From: DASWNP01 sp036399175
GTDB taxonomy: Bacteria; Acidobacteriota; Blastocatellia; Pyrinomonadales; Pyrinomonadaceae
Direction: 5' to 3'
DNA: 64,000 bases
NCBI GenBank assembly: GCA_036399175.1
Contig: DASWNP010000019.1
Coordinates: 10,516-74,515 of the forward strand
The notes beneath the pieces are model-generated. The model had not been told where the DNA came from. It was given only the letters and a program-made list of their open reading frames with translations, and searched no databases. Within the stretch, counting starts at the first letter, position 1; every line of letters begins with the position of its first letter. Below are positions 1-9,436 of the stretch, in pieces. The position numbers were made by a program, and so were the translations under genes.

Positions 1-474
1 GAAGAGCGATAAGCCCTGTTCGAAATCCTTCGAGAGCAGGTTGAGCGTGGCGTTGCCCTGAGTCGGCGCGATGGCGCTTGAGATGTTGGCGGCGAGGAAA
101 TCGACGGCCTCGTCGAACTCTTCAGCCGTCTTCGAGGTCGTGCCCCCGGCGCGTATCTGGCTGCCCGTGAGAGAGGCCAAGCCCTCTTTGCCCGTCGGGT
201 CGAGATAGCTGCCCGTGCGCACGAGCACGGACATGTTGACGAGCGGCAGGTCGTGGTCTTCGACCAGATAAGCGACCGCGCCGTTTGAGAGTACGTGACG
301 GTAACGGTCGCGCTTGGGCGGCGTGTAGCTCAGGGGCGAGAATTTAAGCTCGCGCGGGTGCGGGGGGATTTGTGTTTGAGTCTGGAGAGCCTGCGCGTAG
401 AGCGCGAGCGGCGACAAGGCCAGGAGCACGAGAGATAGAAAAATTGAGAGCGGCTTGCGGCTTCTCTTCGTCAT
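1..474 (-). CDS. M16 family peptidase-like protein, zinc-site-less partner (partial, N-terminal 158 residues)
   Basis: Reading the minus strand from the ATG at 474 gives an open frame to the window edge. It starts with a signal peptide (MTKRSRKPLSIFLSLVLL, then ALYAQA) and continues into an M16 N-terminal fold (HVLSNGAVAYLVEDHDLPLV). Where active M16 enzymes carry HxxEH, this protein reads GLASLTGSQIRAGGT, so the zinc ligands are absent. The ATG overlaps the stop of the upstream M16 gene (TAATG), which implies translational coupling. Bacterial M16 enzymes often act as a pair, one catalytic subunit and one without the motif that helps bind substrate; that role is inferred here. The protein is probably periplasmic. 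The C-terminus lies outside the window. Confidence 0.85.
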   Translation of the reverse strand, partial: MTKRSRKPLSIFLSLVLLALSPLALYAQALQTQTQIPPHPRELKFSPLSYTPPKRDRYRHVLSNGAVAYLVEDHDLPLVNMSVLVRTGSYLDPTGKEGLASLTGSQIRAGGTTSKTAEEFDEAVDFLAANISSAIAPTQGNATLNLLSKDFEQGLSLF

Positions 475-2207
475 TATTGCTTACCTCCTTCGAGCTGCTT
501 GATGCGGTCTTCCAGCATCTTCTTGACGACGCGCAGGAAGTTCTGCTTGTCGGCTGAGGCCGACGCGCCCTGCTGCTCGACTTGCGCGAGTATCTGCTTG
601 AGCTGTTCCGGCTTGGCCTGCATGAGCATGCCGCGCATCTGTCCGATTTGCGCCTTCTCCTGCTCTGTCAGCCCTGCGAGCGCGGGGTCTTCGGTGGCCG
701 CGCCCTTCTTCGTGTGGTAGATGCCGACGGTTCGGTTCTCGGGCTTGAAGTAGGCGTTGGCGACGCGCTGGATGTCTTCGGCGGTGACGGCGAGGATGCG
801 CGCAGGGTCTGTGTTGATGGTCTCCCAGCCGCGCGTGTTGTCGCGCAGGAGTAGCTGCACCATCAAAGCGAAGCTCGACTGAAGGCTGCGGAAGTTATTA
901 GCCGCGCTCTGATTCTTCACCTTCTGCAACTCTTTGGCATCGACCAGCTCTTTCTGCAAACGCTCTATCTCTTTGTAGAGCGCCTGCTCGACGGCCTCGG
1001 GCGTCTGTCCCGGCTTGGCGACGCCGTTCAGCTCGAAGTAGCCTTCGTACTTGAGAGCGTTGTTGTTTGAACCGGCGCTGTTGGCTATCTGCTGCTGAAG
1101 GACGAGCGACTTGTAGAGCCTGCCGGTGCGACCGTTGAGGATGCTGGAAAGCACGTCGAGGGCGAACGCGTCGGGGTGGCCTTCGGCGACGGTGTGGAAG
1201 CGTATGCGCGCCTGCGGCACGGTCTCGGCGTAGGCAACCATGCGCTTTTCGGCAAGCTGCGGCATCTCGCGCGTGCGAACCGGCTCGGGGTCGCGCGGGC
1301 CTCTCGGGAGGCGTCCGAAATAACGCTTCGCAAGCTCGACGGCCTGCGCGGGCTCGAAGTCGCCGACGAGGCAGGCTGTCAGGTTGTTGGGCGCATAGTT
1401 GACGGCGAAATAGTCGAGCGCTTCTTCGCGCGTGATGCCTTCGAGGTCGCTCGGCCAGCCGACGACCGGCCAGCCGTAGGGCGACGATTGCCAGAACATC
1501 GATTCGTAAAGCTCGTTGAATTTTCCGATAGGTGTGCTGTCGGTTCTCAGACGCCGCTCTTCGTGAACCACGTCGCGCTCGGAGTAGAACTCGCGGAAGA
1601 CGGGCTTGAGCAAACGGTCTGATTCCATCCAGAACCAAAGCTCAAGCTTGTTGGCCGGGACGTTGATGAAATAGACGGTGAAGTCATTGCTGGTTCCGGC
1701 GTTCATGCCTGAGCCGCCCGCGAGCGTATAGATGCGGTCGAACTCGTCTTTAACCATCATCTCTTTCTCGCGCTTCGTCAGCTCGTCGAATTTCGTGAGC
1801 AACTGCTTGTGACGCTCGGAGCGAAACTTCGGGTCGCGGGCGTCGGCAATCTCGCCGAGACGGGCGCGACGCAGGAGCGTCTGCTCTTCGGCGCGCAGCT
1901 CGGCGCGAACGGCGTCCATCTCTTTGATGAGTCGTAGATTCTCGTCGATATTTTTCGTGCCGATGGCGTGCGTGCCCTTGAACATCATGTGCTCGAAAAG
2001 GTGCGAGAGCCCCGTGATGCCCGGGCGCTCGTTGACCGAGCCGACGCGCGCTACCCAACCGGCGGCGATGTTCGGGTCGCCCTTGCGCGGCACCATCAAA
2101 AGACGCATCCCGTTATCTAAAGTCACCTCCTGCACCGGCACTTTCTGAGCGCTCGACGTGAGCGCGCAGAGAAGCACGGACAGGAAGCAAAACAGCATTT
2201 TCTTCAT
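474..2207 (-). CDS. M16 family zinc metallopeptidase (pitrilysin/PqqL-like), catalytic subunit
   Basis: A 577-residue exported protein with a signal peptide (residues 1-20, ending SSAQ). The inverted zinc motif HLFEH is at residues 69-73, within GLSHLFEHMMFKGT; the downstream acidic ligand probably lies in the VVHEERR segment. An M16 C-terminal domain follows (VGDFEPAQAVELAKRYFGRLP) and a Gln/Lys-rich tail. These enzymes degrade short peptides in the periplasm through a clam-shell chamber. A good Shine-Dalgarno (GAGGAAAAGCAC before ATG) supports the start. It is the first gene of a two-gene operon with the motif-less partner, whose ATG overlaps this stop codon. A charged insertion around residues 90-150 is longer than in textbook members. 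The natural substrate cannot be told from sequence. Confidence 0.9.
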   Translation of the reverse strand: MKKMLFCFLSVLLCALTSSAQKVPVQEVTLDNGMRLLMVPRKGDPNIAAGWVARVGSVNERPGITGLSHLFEHMMFKGTHAIGTKNIDENLRLIKEMDAVRAELRAEEQTLLRRARLGEIADARDPKFRSERHKQLLTKFDELTKREKEMMVKDEFDRIYTLAGGSGMNAGTSNDFTVYFINVPANKLELWFWMESDRLLKPVFREFYSERDVVHEERRLRTDSTPIGKFNELYESMFWQSSPYGWPVVGWPSDLEGITREEALDYFAVNYAPNNLTACLVGDFEPAQAVELAKRYFGRLPRGPRDPEPVRTREMPQLAEKRMVAYAETVPQARIRFHTVAEGHPDAFALDVLSSILNGRTGRLYKSLVLQQQIANSAGSNNNALKYEGYFELNGVAKPGQTPEAVEQALYKEIERLQKELVDAKELQKVKNQSAANNFRSLQSSFALMVQLLLRDNTRGWETINTDPARILAVTAEDIQRVANAYFKPENRTVGIYHTKKGAATEDPALAGLTEQEKAQIGQMRGMLMQAKPEQLKQILAQVEQQGASASADKQNFLRVVKKMLEDRIKQLEGGKQ

Positions 2208-2320
2208 GTGCTTTTCCTCAAGTTAGCGAAGCTGAGTTGAAACAGGTAGTTTCTCGGAAGCCCGTACAAAACCGCAGAGGTTCTTTGTGTACGCCGTCGA
2301 TTATTCCAAAATTTCCGCGC

Positions 2321-2358
2321 AAAAGAAAGGAGGGGGCTCGTTTGTCGAGCGCCCCTCC
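2321..2358 (-). terminator. Rho-independent terminator of the M43 protease gene
   Basis: A near-perfect GC-rich stem (2329-2340 paired with 2346-2358, loop TTTGT) is followed on the minus strand by TTTCTTTT. It begins about 30 nt after the stop of the gene ending at 2390 and before the M16 operon. Confidence 0.75.
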
Positions 2359-2389
2359 GTCTCAAAGCTTCCGTGCGTCTTGGCGAGCC

Positions 2390-3346
2390 TTACAGCCCTC
2401 TGTATTGCAGCGAGAGGGCTTCCATGCGCGCCGATTGACCTTCGGTGAACTGGAACATACAGGGGTCGTCCGTATAGTCCATGAAGTTCTCGATGGGGTC
2501 GAAGCCAGCGCCGGGGCATGAGTCGCGCCCTGCGGGGCAACGGAAAGCGGGCGAGCGCTCCGCCGGAGTGTCGGAGACGAAATCGTTATAGACGGCGGCG
2601 CAGCCGCCCTGGAAGGTGTGGAAGAGGCCGAGCCAGTGGCCGACCTCGTGCGTTCCCGTGTCGCCCTCGTTGTAGGGAACTTCGGAGCCGCCGGGCAGGC
2701 TCGAATAGAGACAGACGACGCCGTCCATCGCCGGGTCGGAAGCGAACCAGAAGGGGAAGGTCGCCCAGCCGAGCAGGTATCCGCCCGCGTTGTTCGTGTA
2801 GAAATTGAGCACGTTCGCGCCGCCGACGTGCAAGGCCGTCTTCATCTCGCGCTCTGCCGCCGTGTCGGGGCCGGCGTTGAACCAGTTGACGTTCGTCGTG
2901 CGGTCAACTCCCGCGAGCGTGAAGCGGAAGGGGGTGTTTGCGCCGCCGGTCGCGCCGCTGAAGGCTTCGTTGAGGACGGTTATCTGGTCGCGCAGCATCT
3001 TCACCGGCAGGTCGCCGTTCTGGACGCCCTTGCCCTTGTTGATGACGTGGAAGTAGACGGGGATAGTGACCGAGCCGGATTTGCGAATCTGTCCGGGGTT
3101 GCGGTTAGAGTTGAATTGATTGAGCGAGTTCTCAAAGGTCGTGGCGGTCGTTTCGTCCATGTCTTTGGTCGCGCAACGCTCCTTGCCTTGTCCGGCGGCG
3201 AGCGGCGCGGCGGCGGCAAAGTTGAACGTCACGGTCGCATCGACGCTCTCACGCTCCGCATAAGCGTTATTGACGGTGGGCTGAGTAAAAATCAGAACGA
3301 GTCCCATCAGGGCGATGGCGAGCGAGGCAAACAGCTTTCTTTTCAT
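2390..3346 (-). CDS. Secreted M43 (pappalysin/cytophagalysin-type) zinc metalloprotease
   Basis: A 318-residue protein with an N-terminal signal peptide (MKRKLFASLAIALMGLVLIF). The extended metzincin motif HEVGHWLGLFH sits in GTHEVGHWLGLFHTF, and the Met-turn reads ENFMDYTDDPCM. Together with the IPVYFHVI strand near residue 100, these mark the pregnancy-associated plasma protein-A-like M43B family. Three histidines bind zinc and the glutamate acts as general base. Cysteines near the active site (CAAVYN, CPAG, CPGAG) suggest disulfides, consistent with export. A strong Shine-Dalgarno (GGAGGTATAG before ATG) sets the start, and a terminator follows, so it is likely monocistronic. Its role is probably extracellular protein degradation; the substrate is unknown. 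Confidence 0.88.
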   Translation of the reverse strand: MKRKLFASLAIALMGLVLIFTQPTVNNAYAERESVDATVTFNFAAAAPLAAGQGKERCATKDMDETTATTFENSLNQFNSNRNPGQIRKSGSVTIPVYFHVINKGKGVQNGDLPVKMLRDQITVLNEAFSGATGGANTPFRFTLAGVDRTTNVNWFNAGPDTAAEREMKTALHVGGANVLNFYTNNAGGYLLGWATFPFWFASDPAMDGVVCLYSSLPGGSEVPYNEGDTGTHEVGHWLGLFHTFQGGCAAVYNDFVSDTPAERSPAFRCPAGRDSCPGAGFDPIENFMDYTDDPCMFQFTEGQSARMEALSLQYRGL

Positions 3347-3614
3347 CTATACCTCCGAACGGCGGTTGATTTCTGTTGGTCGAAAAACGGGGATTGGAGA
3401 TAGACTCTCTTCGGCGTCGTCGTCCGAAGCAAGTCTACCTGACGAAGAGGTCTGAGACTTTAGAGTCAGAGGGCGGGGATGTCAAGACACGCGCGCAAAG
3501 CGGTTGAATTATATTCTGACGCCGCAGCCCTCGCGCGAGCAGCTCGGACGCGCTCGGGCTCTTCTCTAGCCCGAACGAACGCGAGACCTTTGACGCTCGA
3601 CGACACGTAACCTT

Positions 3615-4823
3615 ATGCACCAGTCTCCCGACAACAGACTCGCATCGCTCGTCTCGAACATCGGCTCGTTCCTCCGCGCCGAAGTCTATCCGTTGGAGAG
3701 AGAATTCCTGCGTCGCCCGTTTCGAGAATTGCTGCCCGCGCTCGAAGAGAAGCGGCGACGGGTGAAGACGGAAGGCTGGTGGACTCCGCATCTGCCGGAG
3801 GAGCACGGCGGGCTCGGCCTCAAGCTCTCGGAGTTCGCGCTCCTCAGCGAAGAACTCGGGCGCACGCCCGTCGGCCACTATCTCTTCAACTGCCAGGCTC
3901 CGGACATCGGCAACATGGAAGTCCTACTCGCACACGCGACGCCCGAGCAGCGTGAGATTTATCTTCAACCGCTCATAGAAGGGCGAGTGCGTAGCTGTTT
4001 CTCGATGACCGAGCCGGAGCACCCCGGCTCGAACCCGACATGGATGAGCACGACGGCGACGAGAGACGGCGACGACTACGTGCTCGACGGGCACAAGTGG
4101 TTCACCTCTTCGGCCGAGGGCGCGGCCTTCGCCATCGTCATGGCAATCACGGACGCCGAGGCGTCGAGCCCGTACAAGCGCGCGAGCCAGATTATCGTGC
4201 CGACCTCGACGCCCGGCTTTCGCATCATTCGCAACATCAGCGTCATGGGCGACGAGGGGAGCGATTACGCGAGCCACGCCGAAGTGGTCTACGAGAGATG
4301 TCGTGTGCCGCGACGCAACCTGCTCGGGCGCGAGGGCGAAGGCTTCGTCATCGCGCAGGAGCGGCTCGGCCCCGGTCGCATCCATCATTGCATGCGATGG
4401 ATAGGCATTTGCGAGCGCGCCTTCGAGATGATGTGCGAGCACGCGGCGAGCAGGGAATTGTCGCCGGGAGTCGTGCTCGGCAGTCGTCAGAGCGTGCAGG
4501 AATGGATCGCGGAGAGCCGCGCCGAGATTAGCGCCGCGCGCCTTTTGGTCTTACAGACCGCCGCGCGCATCGACGCCGAAGGCTCTGCCGCCGCGCGCGA
4601 AGACATCTCGCTCATCAAGTTCTTCGTCGCCGGAGTTCTGCAAAAAGTCTTAGACCGCGCCATCCAGACGCACGGCGCGCTCGGCCTGACAGACGACACG
4701 CTGCTCTCCTACTGGTACCGCCACGAGCGCGGCGCGCGCATCTACGACGGCCCCGACGAAGTGCACAAGACGGTCGTCGCCCGAAGCATCCTGAAAAAGT
4801 ACGGCGTCGATGTCATGCGCTAA
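3615..4823 (+). CDS. Acyl-CoA dehydrogenase (ACAD11-like)
   Basis: A 402-residue flavoprotein with the family order: an all-alpha N-terminal domain (WWTPHLPEEHGGLGL), a middle beta domain with the FAD-contact stretch CFSMTEPEHPGSNPTW and HKWFTSSAEGA, and a C-terminal helical domain ending in IYDGPDEVHKTVVARSILKKYG, the usual FAD/dimer signature. It should oxidise acyl-CoA to trans-2-enoyl-CoA, passing electrons to ETF. The ending YDGPDEVHK is closest to ACAD10/11 and long-chain-type bacterial members. An APH-like kinase gene on the same strand (9437) encodes the domain that is fused to the dehydrogenase in animal ACAD10/11, so the two may share a pathway. The start has only a weak ribosome binding site. 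The gene is flanked by opposing genes. Confidence 0.9.
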   Translation: MHQSPDNRLASLVSNIGSFLRAEVYPLEREFLRRPFRELLPALEEKRRRVKTEGWWTPHLPEEHGGLGLKLSEFALLSEELGRTPVGHYLFNCQAPDIGNMEVLLAHATPEQREIYLQPLIEGRVRSCFSMTEPEHPGSNPTWMSTTATRDGDDYVLDGHKWFTSSAEGAAFAIVMAITDAEASSPYKRASQIIVPTSTPGFRIIRNISVMGDEGSDYASHAEVVYERCRVPRRNLLGREGEGFVIAQERLGPGRIHHCMRWIGICERAFEMMCEHAASRELSPGVVLGSRQSVQEWIAESRAEISAARLLVLQTAARIDAEGSAAAREDISLIKFFVAGVLQKVLDRAIQTHGALGLTDDTLLSYWYRHERGARIYDGPDEVHKTVVARSILKKYGVDVMR

Positions 4824-4828
4824 AGCGC

Positions 4829-4911
4829 AAAGGGGGAAAGGGGAAGGGGGAAAGGGAAAAGAGGGAAGAGAAAAACAGCCAGCGTGCTTTGTCTTTCCCC
4901 TTTCCCCCTTT
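4829..4911. repeat. Long purine/pyrimidine inverted repeat between convergent genes
   Basis: A left arm of G5A3G4-type runs (4829-4846) pairs with the T/C-rich right arm (4893-4911) around a loop of about 46 nt that itself holds further GGGGAA-like units. It lies between two convergent stop codons (4823 and 4921), so it could serve as a bidirectional terminator. It shares its architecture, but not its sequence, with the hairpins at 10554-10696 and 19687-19790. Confidence 0.6.
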
Positions 4912-4920
4912 AGCCCTGAT

Positions 4921-5577
4921 TCACAGGCGCTTGAGGGCGTATTCGAGGAGCTTTTTGGACTTCTGGATTTTGACTTCGGGCGCATCTGCGCCGCCGACGC
5001 TGACGCGGACGAACTTGTCTTTCTTCAGGGCGTAGAGCGCGCCCATCTTGCTCGTGCCGACCCAGTAGGCTTCGTCGCCGACGCCCGCGACCGGCTGCGG
5101 CTTCTGCGACTTTCTCCTGTCGCGCGCCTCACGAAAAGTCTTCTTCCAGAAATCGAGAAGTGAGTTTTGACCGTCGTCGTCCGGCCTCGTCTGGTTGACT
5201 TCGAGGCTGACGGAGTTGATGAAGTTCGCCGTCGTGTAGAAGCACTGCGAGACGGCGAAGGGGCTGCCCGCGCGGCTGCCGCCTTTCGTCGCCGTCACCT
5301 TATCGCCGAGCGCCGATTCTATCTCGGACGGCTTGATGAGCGCGCAGGCATCGAAGGCCGTCGGAGTTTTGGAAGCATCAGCGACGGGCTGCGCGTTCGT
5401 CGGTGCCCCCGTGCTCGCGGCGGTGACGACGGACGGGCTCGGCGTCGCCGCTTGTGCGGCGGGCTGCGACTTCTCGGATGAAGCTTCGGGCTGCTTGCCG
5501 CTTTCGGACTTCGAGCCGCAGCCGTCGGCGAAGACCAGCAAGAGGCAGAGTACGAAAGCGCAGAGTTTGAAGGACAT
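4921..5577 (-). CDS. Putative lipoprotein of unknown function
   Basis: A 218-residue protein with a lipoprotein-type signal peptide: hydrophobic LCAFVLCLLLVF followed by ADGC, so Cys20 is the likely lipidated residue. A Ser/Ala/Pro-rich linker (residues 22-75) leads to a compact C-terminal domain from TAFDACALIKPSEIESALG onward. That domain has the pattern of small lipoprotein domains of the DUF3558 kind (CALIKPSEIESALGDKV, then a Cys in SQCFYTTANF and an ending with repeated lysines), but I do not recognise a certain family. It is probably anchored to a membrane facing the periplasm. The upstream neighbour on the same strand is separated by a strong terminator, so it probably has its own promoter. 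Confidence 0.7.
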   Translation of the reverse strand: MSFKLCAFVLCLLLVFADGCGSKSESGKQPEASSEKSQPAAQAATPSPSVVTAASTGAPTNAQPVADASKTPTAFDACALIKPSEIESALGDKVTATKGGSRAGSPFAVSQCFYTTANFINSVSLEVNQTRPDDDGQNSLLDFWKKTFREARDRRKSQKPQPVAGVGDEAYWVGTSKMGALYALKKDKFVRVSVGGADAPEVKIQKSKKLLEYALKRL

Positions 5578-5609
5578 GAAGGACGCTCCTTACTCGCTCA
5601 TTCTACCGA

Positions 5610-5660
5610 CGAAAATCCTTCTCCCGCCAGTCGTGCCGACGAGCGGGAGAAGGATTTTCG
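5610..5660 (-). terminator. Strong hairpin terminator
   Basis: Two perfect 18-bp arms (5610-5627 and 5643-5660; inner part CTTCTCCCGC / GCGGGAGAAG) around a 15-nt loop lie 23 nt downstream of the stop of the 1170-residue gene on the minus strand. The outer AAAATCC/GGATTTT end gives a short U-run after the stem. Confidence 0.8.
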
Positions 5661-5682
5661 TTTCAGTCTTCAAGAGCGCTGC

Positions 5683-8600
5683 TTACTGTGCGTTGCAGCC
5701 GTAGGCTTCGACCTCGACGATGCGGCTGTGCTGGTCGCGCGCGTTGAGGACGAGGACTCTGATTCTACTGGTCGTAATGTTGAGCCCTCGAATGATGCTG
5801 ACGACCTTGTTGTTGCCGCGAACAGCGCCGTTCGGAACCGTCGCCCAGGAGTTGGTCGCGGCGTCGAAGTATTGCACGTCGAAGTCGATGAGACCGTAGA
5901 GCGTCGAGGTCATATCGGCTGTCGGGACGCGCGGCTGTCGGAAGTCGTCCTGCAAGCTGTAGACGCGCACTTCGTTGATGCGCTTGCCGCCGTTGAAATC
6001 GACTTGCAGCCAATCCGGGTAGGCGTCGCGCGTCTTATCGCTCCAGCCGCCGCCCTTGCCCCAGTTGAGCCCGGTGTTCGAGCCGTCGATGGCCGAAGAG
6101 GCCGGATAGCTCTTGGTGGGCGAGAGCGTCGAGGAAGCCGAGGCGACTGCGCCGCTCGAAGCGAGCGCGACGTTGTCGTTGCAGGGCGGCGCGACGTTGA
6201 TGATAGAGCGCGCCACGTTGATGCTCGATTTGCCGCGCGAGTCGGTGACGGTCAGGCGCGCGGCGTACTCGCCCGCGTTCGCGTAGGTGTGCGAGATGGT
6301 GGGCGAGCTTTGCGTGACGATGGGCGAGCCGTCGCCGAAATCGAACCTGTAGGTGGCGATTGAGTCGCCCGCATCGGCATCGGTCGAGCCTGCGCCCGTG
6401 AAGTTGACGGCGTGCGGAGCGAAGCCCGTCTGCGGCGTGGCCGAGAGGGCGGCGACCGGCGCGGTGTTGGGCTGGCAGGAGGCGTTGCCGACCAGCTTAT
6501 AGCTGCCCTTGCCGGTGGTGTCGGTGGCGAGCAAGAGAACGCCGACCGTCTGCTGCGTGAAGGCGTTAACGTCGGTTATCGACTCGCCCGCGACGAGCGG
6601 CGGGAAGGCGAGGTCGTCGGCCGCCGTGCCCTTCGTCGGGTTCGAGATTGCCATGACGATTGTGCCGTCGGGGCTATAGGAGCCGAAGTCGAGACGGCCG
6701 TCGTCGTTCTGCGTTCTCGTGCCCGTCGTCGGGTTGACGGTGATGTGTCCGTAGCGATAAAGCGGCGTGCCGGGCGCGGCAGTGTTCACGTCCGACTGCA
6801 TGCTGATGTACCACTCGGTCGCGCCGCGCTTGAAGAAGACGGTAAAGCGCGCCTGCGGCGGGACGACCGAAAGGTCTGCCATCTTGATGGTGAAGTAGAG
6901 CTTGTTGGCGCTGTTTGCCGGGTCGTAGATTTCGGAGACGGAGACGGAGCGCACGTCGGATTGCGCCGTGCCGGTCTGGTCGCCGGCCGGGTCTGTGACG
7001 ACCGTCAGGCCGGGCGCGATGCAGGCGCTTTCGGTCGGCATCTGGACGCCGAACTCGCCGCTCGAAGTGCCTTCGCCGATTGAGTTGGTGGCCGTCACTT
7101 TGTAGATGCTTTCGGCCTCTGAGCCGCCCGCGTCGGTGTAGGCGGTCTTGTCGGGCGCGACGCTGGCAAGGAGGCTGTACGCGCCGTCTGCGCCGCTCTT
7201 GCGATAGACGTTGTAGGCGCTGATGGGCGAGCCGCCGTTGTCGGGCTCAGACCAGTCGATTAGGATGCCTGCGCCGGTAGCGCTTCTGGTGACGTTATCG
7301 ACGCGCGGAGCTGCCGGAGCTGAAGGGTCTGCCGGGTCGGGGTCGTACTGCGCGAACATGCGCTTGCCGCCCGACTGTCGAGTGATGACGCCCTTCGCGC
7401 TGCGCGAAGTGTCGTAGGGCGGAGGCTCTGCGGCGGTGGCGGCAGTGCAGGCCGGGGCGACGCAGCCGTCGGCGTAGCCGATGAGGATGCGCCCTTCTTT
7501 ATCGACGGTCGCATCGTTGAAGTCGAGAAGGTTTCTGTCATTGCCGCAGAGTGTTCCGGCGCGGCAGACCGAGCCGACCTGTACGGGGTCGTCGGGCGTG
7601 GCATCGACGGTCGCCCAGCTCTGGCCGCCGTTGTAAGTGGTTGCGATGTAGAGATGCCAGACGCCTTTGAAGGTCGCGGCGTCGTTCGGGTCGCCGACGG
7701 CGGGCGTGCCGATAAAGCCGATGGCGGCGCGATTCGGGTCGCCCGCAACCGTGACGGGGAAGACGGCGTGCCTGATGTCGAAGGCCGTGCCGATGTCGAT
7801 GGGCGTCGTCCAGGTCAAGCCTTTGTCGCGTGAGACGGTGGCTTTCGGGTGTCCGTCGCCATCGACGAAGCCGAAGTAGAGCGTGCCGTCGGAGGCGATG
7901 CCGATGGACGGGTCTTCGCCGCTCGCGGTCGTGCCCGGCACGTGGCGCACTTCCCACGTGATGCCGTTATTTTCGGAGACGACGACGGCCTGATTCGAGC
8001 CGAGCGTGACGGGCGAATTGAGACCGCCGCACTCTGCGTTCGGGACGTAGGCCGTGCCGTCGGGCGCAACCTTGATGTGGCCGTGAATGCCGTCGCACTG
8101 GTCTGCGGTATAAATCGGGACGGCCGGGCCGAAGGTGATGCCGCCGTCGATGCTGAGGGCGCAGTTGGCGTCTGCCACGTCCTGGGCGCAGTAGTAGACG
8201 GCGTTCGGGTAAGTGTGCGGAGGCGCGCCCGCAGCGAAGGGGCCGCCGCCGAGCGTCTGGTGGTCAACGCCGGAGTTGATGCCCGAGCCGAGCGTCGGCT
8301 TGTAGGTCGCGCCGTCGTCTTCGGTGTAGTCGGTAGTCGATTGCTTGGTTCCGCCTTCGAGCTGCGAGACGAGCGTGCGGCCTGTCTGGCGGTCGGTGTA
8401 GAGAATCGGGTCGCCGAGGGCGCGGGCGGTGGCGGCGAGGTTAAGCGGCGTCTGCGTCCAGTTGACTTTGGCGGGCGACGAGGAATCGTCGAAGCGCACG
8501 CGCAGGGCGTCGGCCGAGAAGCCACCGTAGAACATGATGTTGCCGCTCAGCCAGTTTGCGCCGATGGAGGGCTCGCCGAAGTCGTCGCCGACGCCGGTGG

Positions 8601-9195
8601 GCGTCAGGAACGTGTGGAAGCGCGGCGCTTCGCCGCCGCCAGGCGGGGGAGGCGTCGTGGTCGTGCTCTTTTCGACGAAGCGAATCGTGGCCGTGAACGA
8701 CTGGCCTGCCGGAGCGAAAGGCGCGACGCGAACCTTGTAGGTGTTCGTGCCCGGCTCGGGGTCGAAGACGGCGATTTCGGGGTCGGCGCTGGTGGCGGCA
8801 TCCTTGACGACCGCCGCGCCCTTCAGGACGTAGAGGTCGAAGTCGGCCTGCGCGAGCGGCCATGAGATGGTCACTTCGATACGATGCTTGTCTAAAAATT
8901 CCTGCGAAGCGGTGGAGAGGTCAACCGTCAGGTTATAGTCGTCGCAGGGCGTCAGGTTGTTGCATTGCGGCTGTGTGTTGCCGGGGATGTTCGAGGTGAC
9001 GTTAGGCACGAGGAAAGGCCCCGCCGAGTAGGAGAGCGTGCCGCTCGTGGGCGTCAGCGTGCCGCTCGAAGGGCTGGCCGCAGAGCCTTTGAGGGTCGAA
9101 AAAAAGAGCGCCGCCGAGATGCACAGGGCGGCGAATAGAATTAATCTCATCCGAAAGTCGATAAAATTGGGAGTGACAGGCCAAACGCGCTTCAT
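5683..9195 (-). CDS. Large exported BNR-type (sialidase-fold) protein with FN3, PKD and discoidin domains
   Basis: A 1170-residue protein. The signal segment MRLILFAALCISAALFF begins at residue 16. The upstream ATG at 9195 is kept because it has a clear AAAGGAG about 8 nt before it, whereas the inner ATG has none. Order: an N-terminal prepeptidase-like beta domain (about 50-170), a Pro/Gly linker, a BNR/beta-propeller region (about 190-640; SENNGITWEVRH, SRDKGLTWTTP, YNGGQSWATVD), a fibronectin III domain (about 640-715), a second beta domain, a PKD domain (about 925-1010; FDFGDGSPIVTQSSPTISHTY) and a C-terminal F5/8 type C-like domain ending in RIVEVEAYGCNAQ. Asp-box propellers can be glycosidases or mere binding scaffolds; no sialidase catalytic set was confirmed. 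The probable role is extracellular carbohydrate or surface binding. Confidence 0.8.
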   Translation of the reverse strand: MKRVWPVTPNFIDFRMRLILFAALCISAALFFSTLKGSAASPSSGTLTPTSGTLSYSAGPFLVPNVTSNIPGNTQPQCNNLTPCDDYNLTVDLSTASQEFLDKHRIEVTISWPLAQADFDLYVLKGAAVVKDAATSADPEIAVFDPEPGTNTYKVRVAPFAPAGQSFTATIRFVEKSTTTTPPPPGGGEAPRFHTFLTPTGVGDDFGEPSIGANWLSGNIMFYGGFSADALRVRFDDSSSPAKVNWTQTPLNLAATARALGDPILYTDRQTGRTLVSQLEGGTKQSTTDYTEDDGATYKPTLGSGINSGVDHQTLGGGPFAAGAPPHTYPNAVYYCAQDVADANCALSIDGGITFGPAVPIYTADQCDGIHGHIKVAPDGTAYVPNAECGGLNSPVTLGSNQAVVVSENNGITWEVRHVPGTTASGEDPSIGIASDGTLYFGFVDGDGHPKATVSRDKGLTWTTPIDIGTAFDIRHAVFPVTVAGDPNRAAIGFIGTPAVGDPNDAATFKGVWHLYIATTYNGGQSWATVDATPDDPVQVGSVCRAGTLCGNDRNLLDFNDATVDKEGRILIGYADGCVAPACTAATAAEPPPYDTSRSAKGVITRQSGGKRMFAQYDPDPADPSAPAAPRVDNVTRSATGAGILIDWSEPDNGGSPISAYNVYRKSGADGAYSLLASVAPDKTAYTDAGGSEAESIYKVTATNSIGEGTSSGEFGVQMPTESACIAPGLTVVTDPAGDQTGTAQSDVRSVSVSEIYDPANSANKLYFTIKMADLSVVPPQARFTVFFKRGATEWYISMQSDVNTAAPGTPLYRYGHITVNPTTGTRTQNDDGRLDFGSYSPDGTIVMAISNPTKGTAADDLAFPPLVAGESITDVNAFTQQTVGVLLLATDTTGKGSYKLVGNASCQPNTAPVAALSATPQTGFAPHAVNFTGAGSTDADAGDSIATYRFDFGDGSPIVTQSSPTISHTYANAGEYAARLTVTDSRGKSSINVARSIINVAPPCNDNVALASSGAVASASSTLSPTKSYPASSAIDGSNTGLNWGKGGGWSDKTRDAYPDWLQVDFNGGKRINEVRVYSLQDDFRQPRVPTADMTSTLYGLIDFDVQYFDAATNSWATVPNGAVRGNNKVVSIIRGLNITTSRIRVLVLNARDQHSRIVEVEAYGCNAQ

Positions 9196-9436
9196 ATAGT
9201 TTGCTCCTTTGGGGATGTTGTTTTCTGCCGCCGATTTCTACAGGAACAGAACGGCTTTCCTCTGAGCCTACAATTTAGGCGAAGCGGGTTGAGGAAAACT
9301 TGAGTTCAAAAAAAAGTTTGCGGAGACGGGCGGGCGCGTCGTGGGCTGAGGTTGTAAACGCCCGCTTTCGTGAGATTTATTACCCGGAGCGGGCGGCCGT
9401 CGGAGCTAAACGGAAGGGAAGCCGGGAGCGCGGAAG

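Noticed and set aside
9148..9150. Inner ATG as start of the 1170-residue gene
   Set aside because: The signal peptide would look better, but only the outer ATG (9195) has a ribosome binding site.
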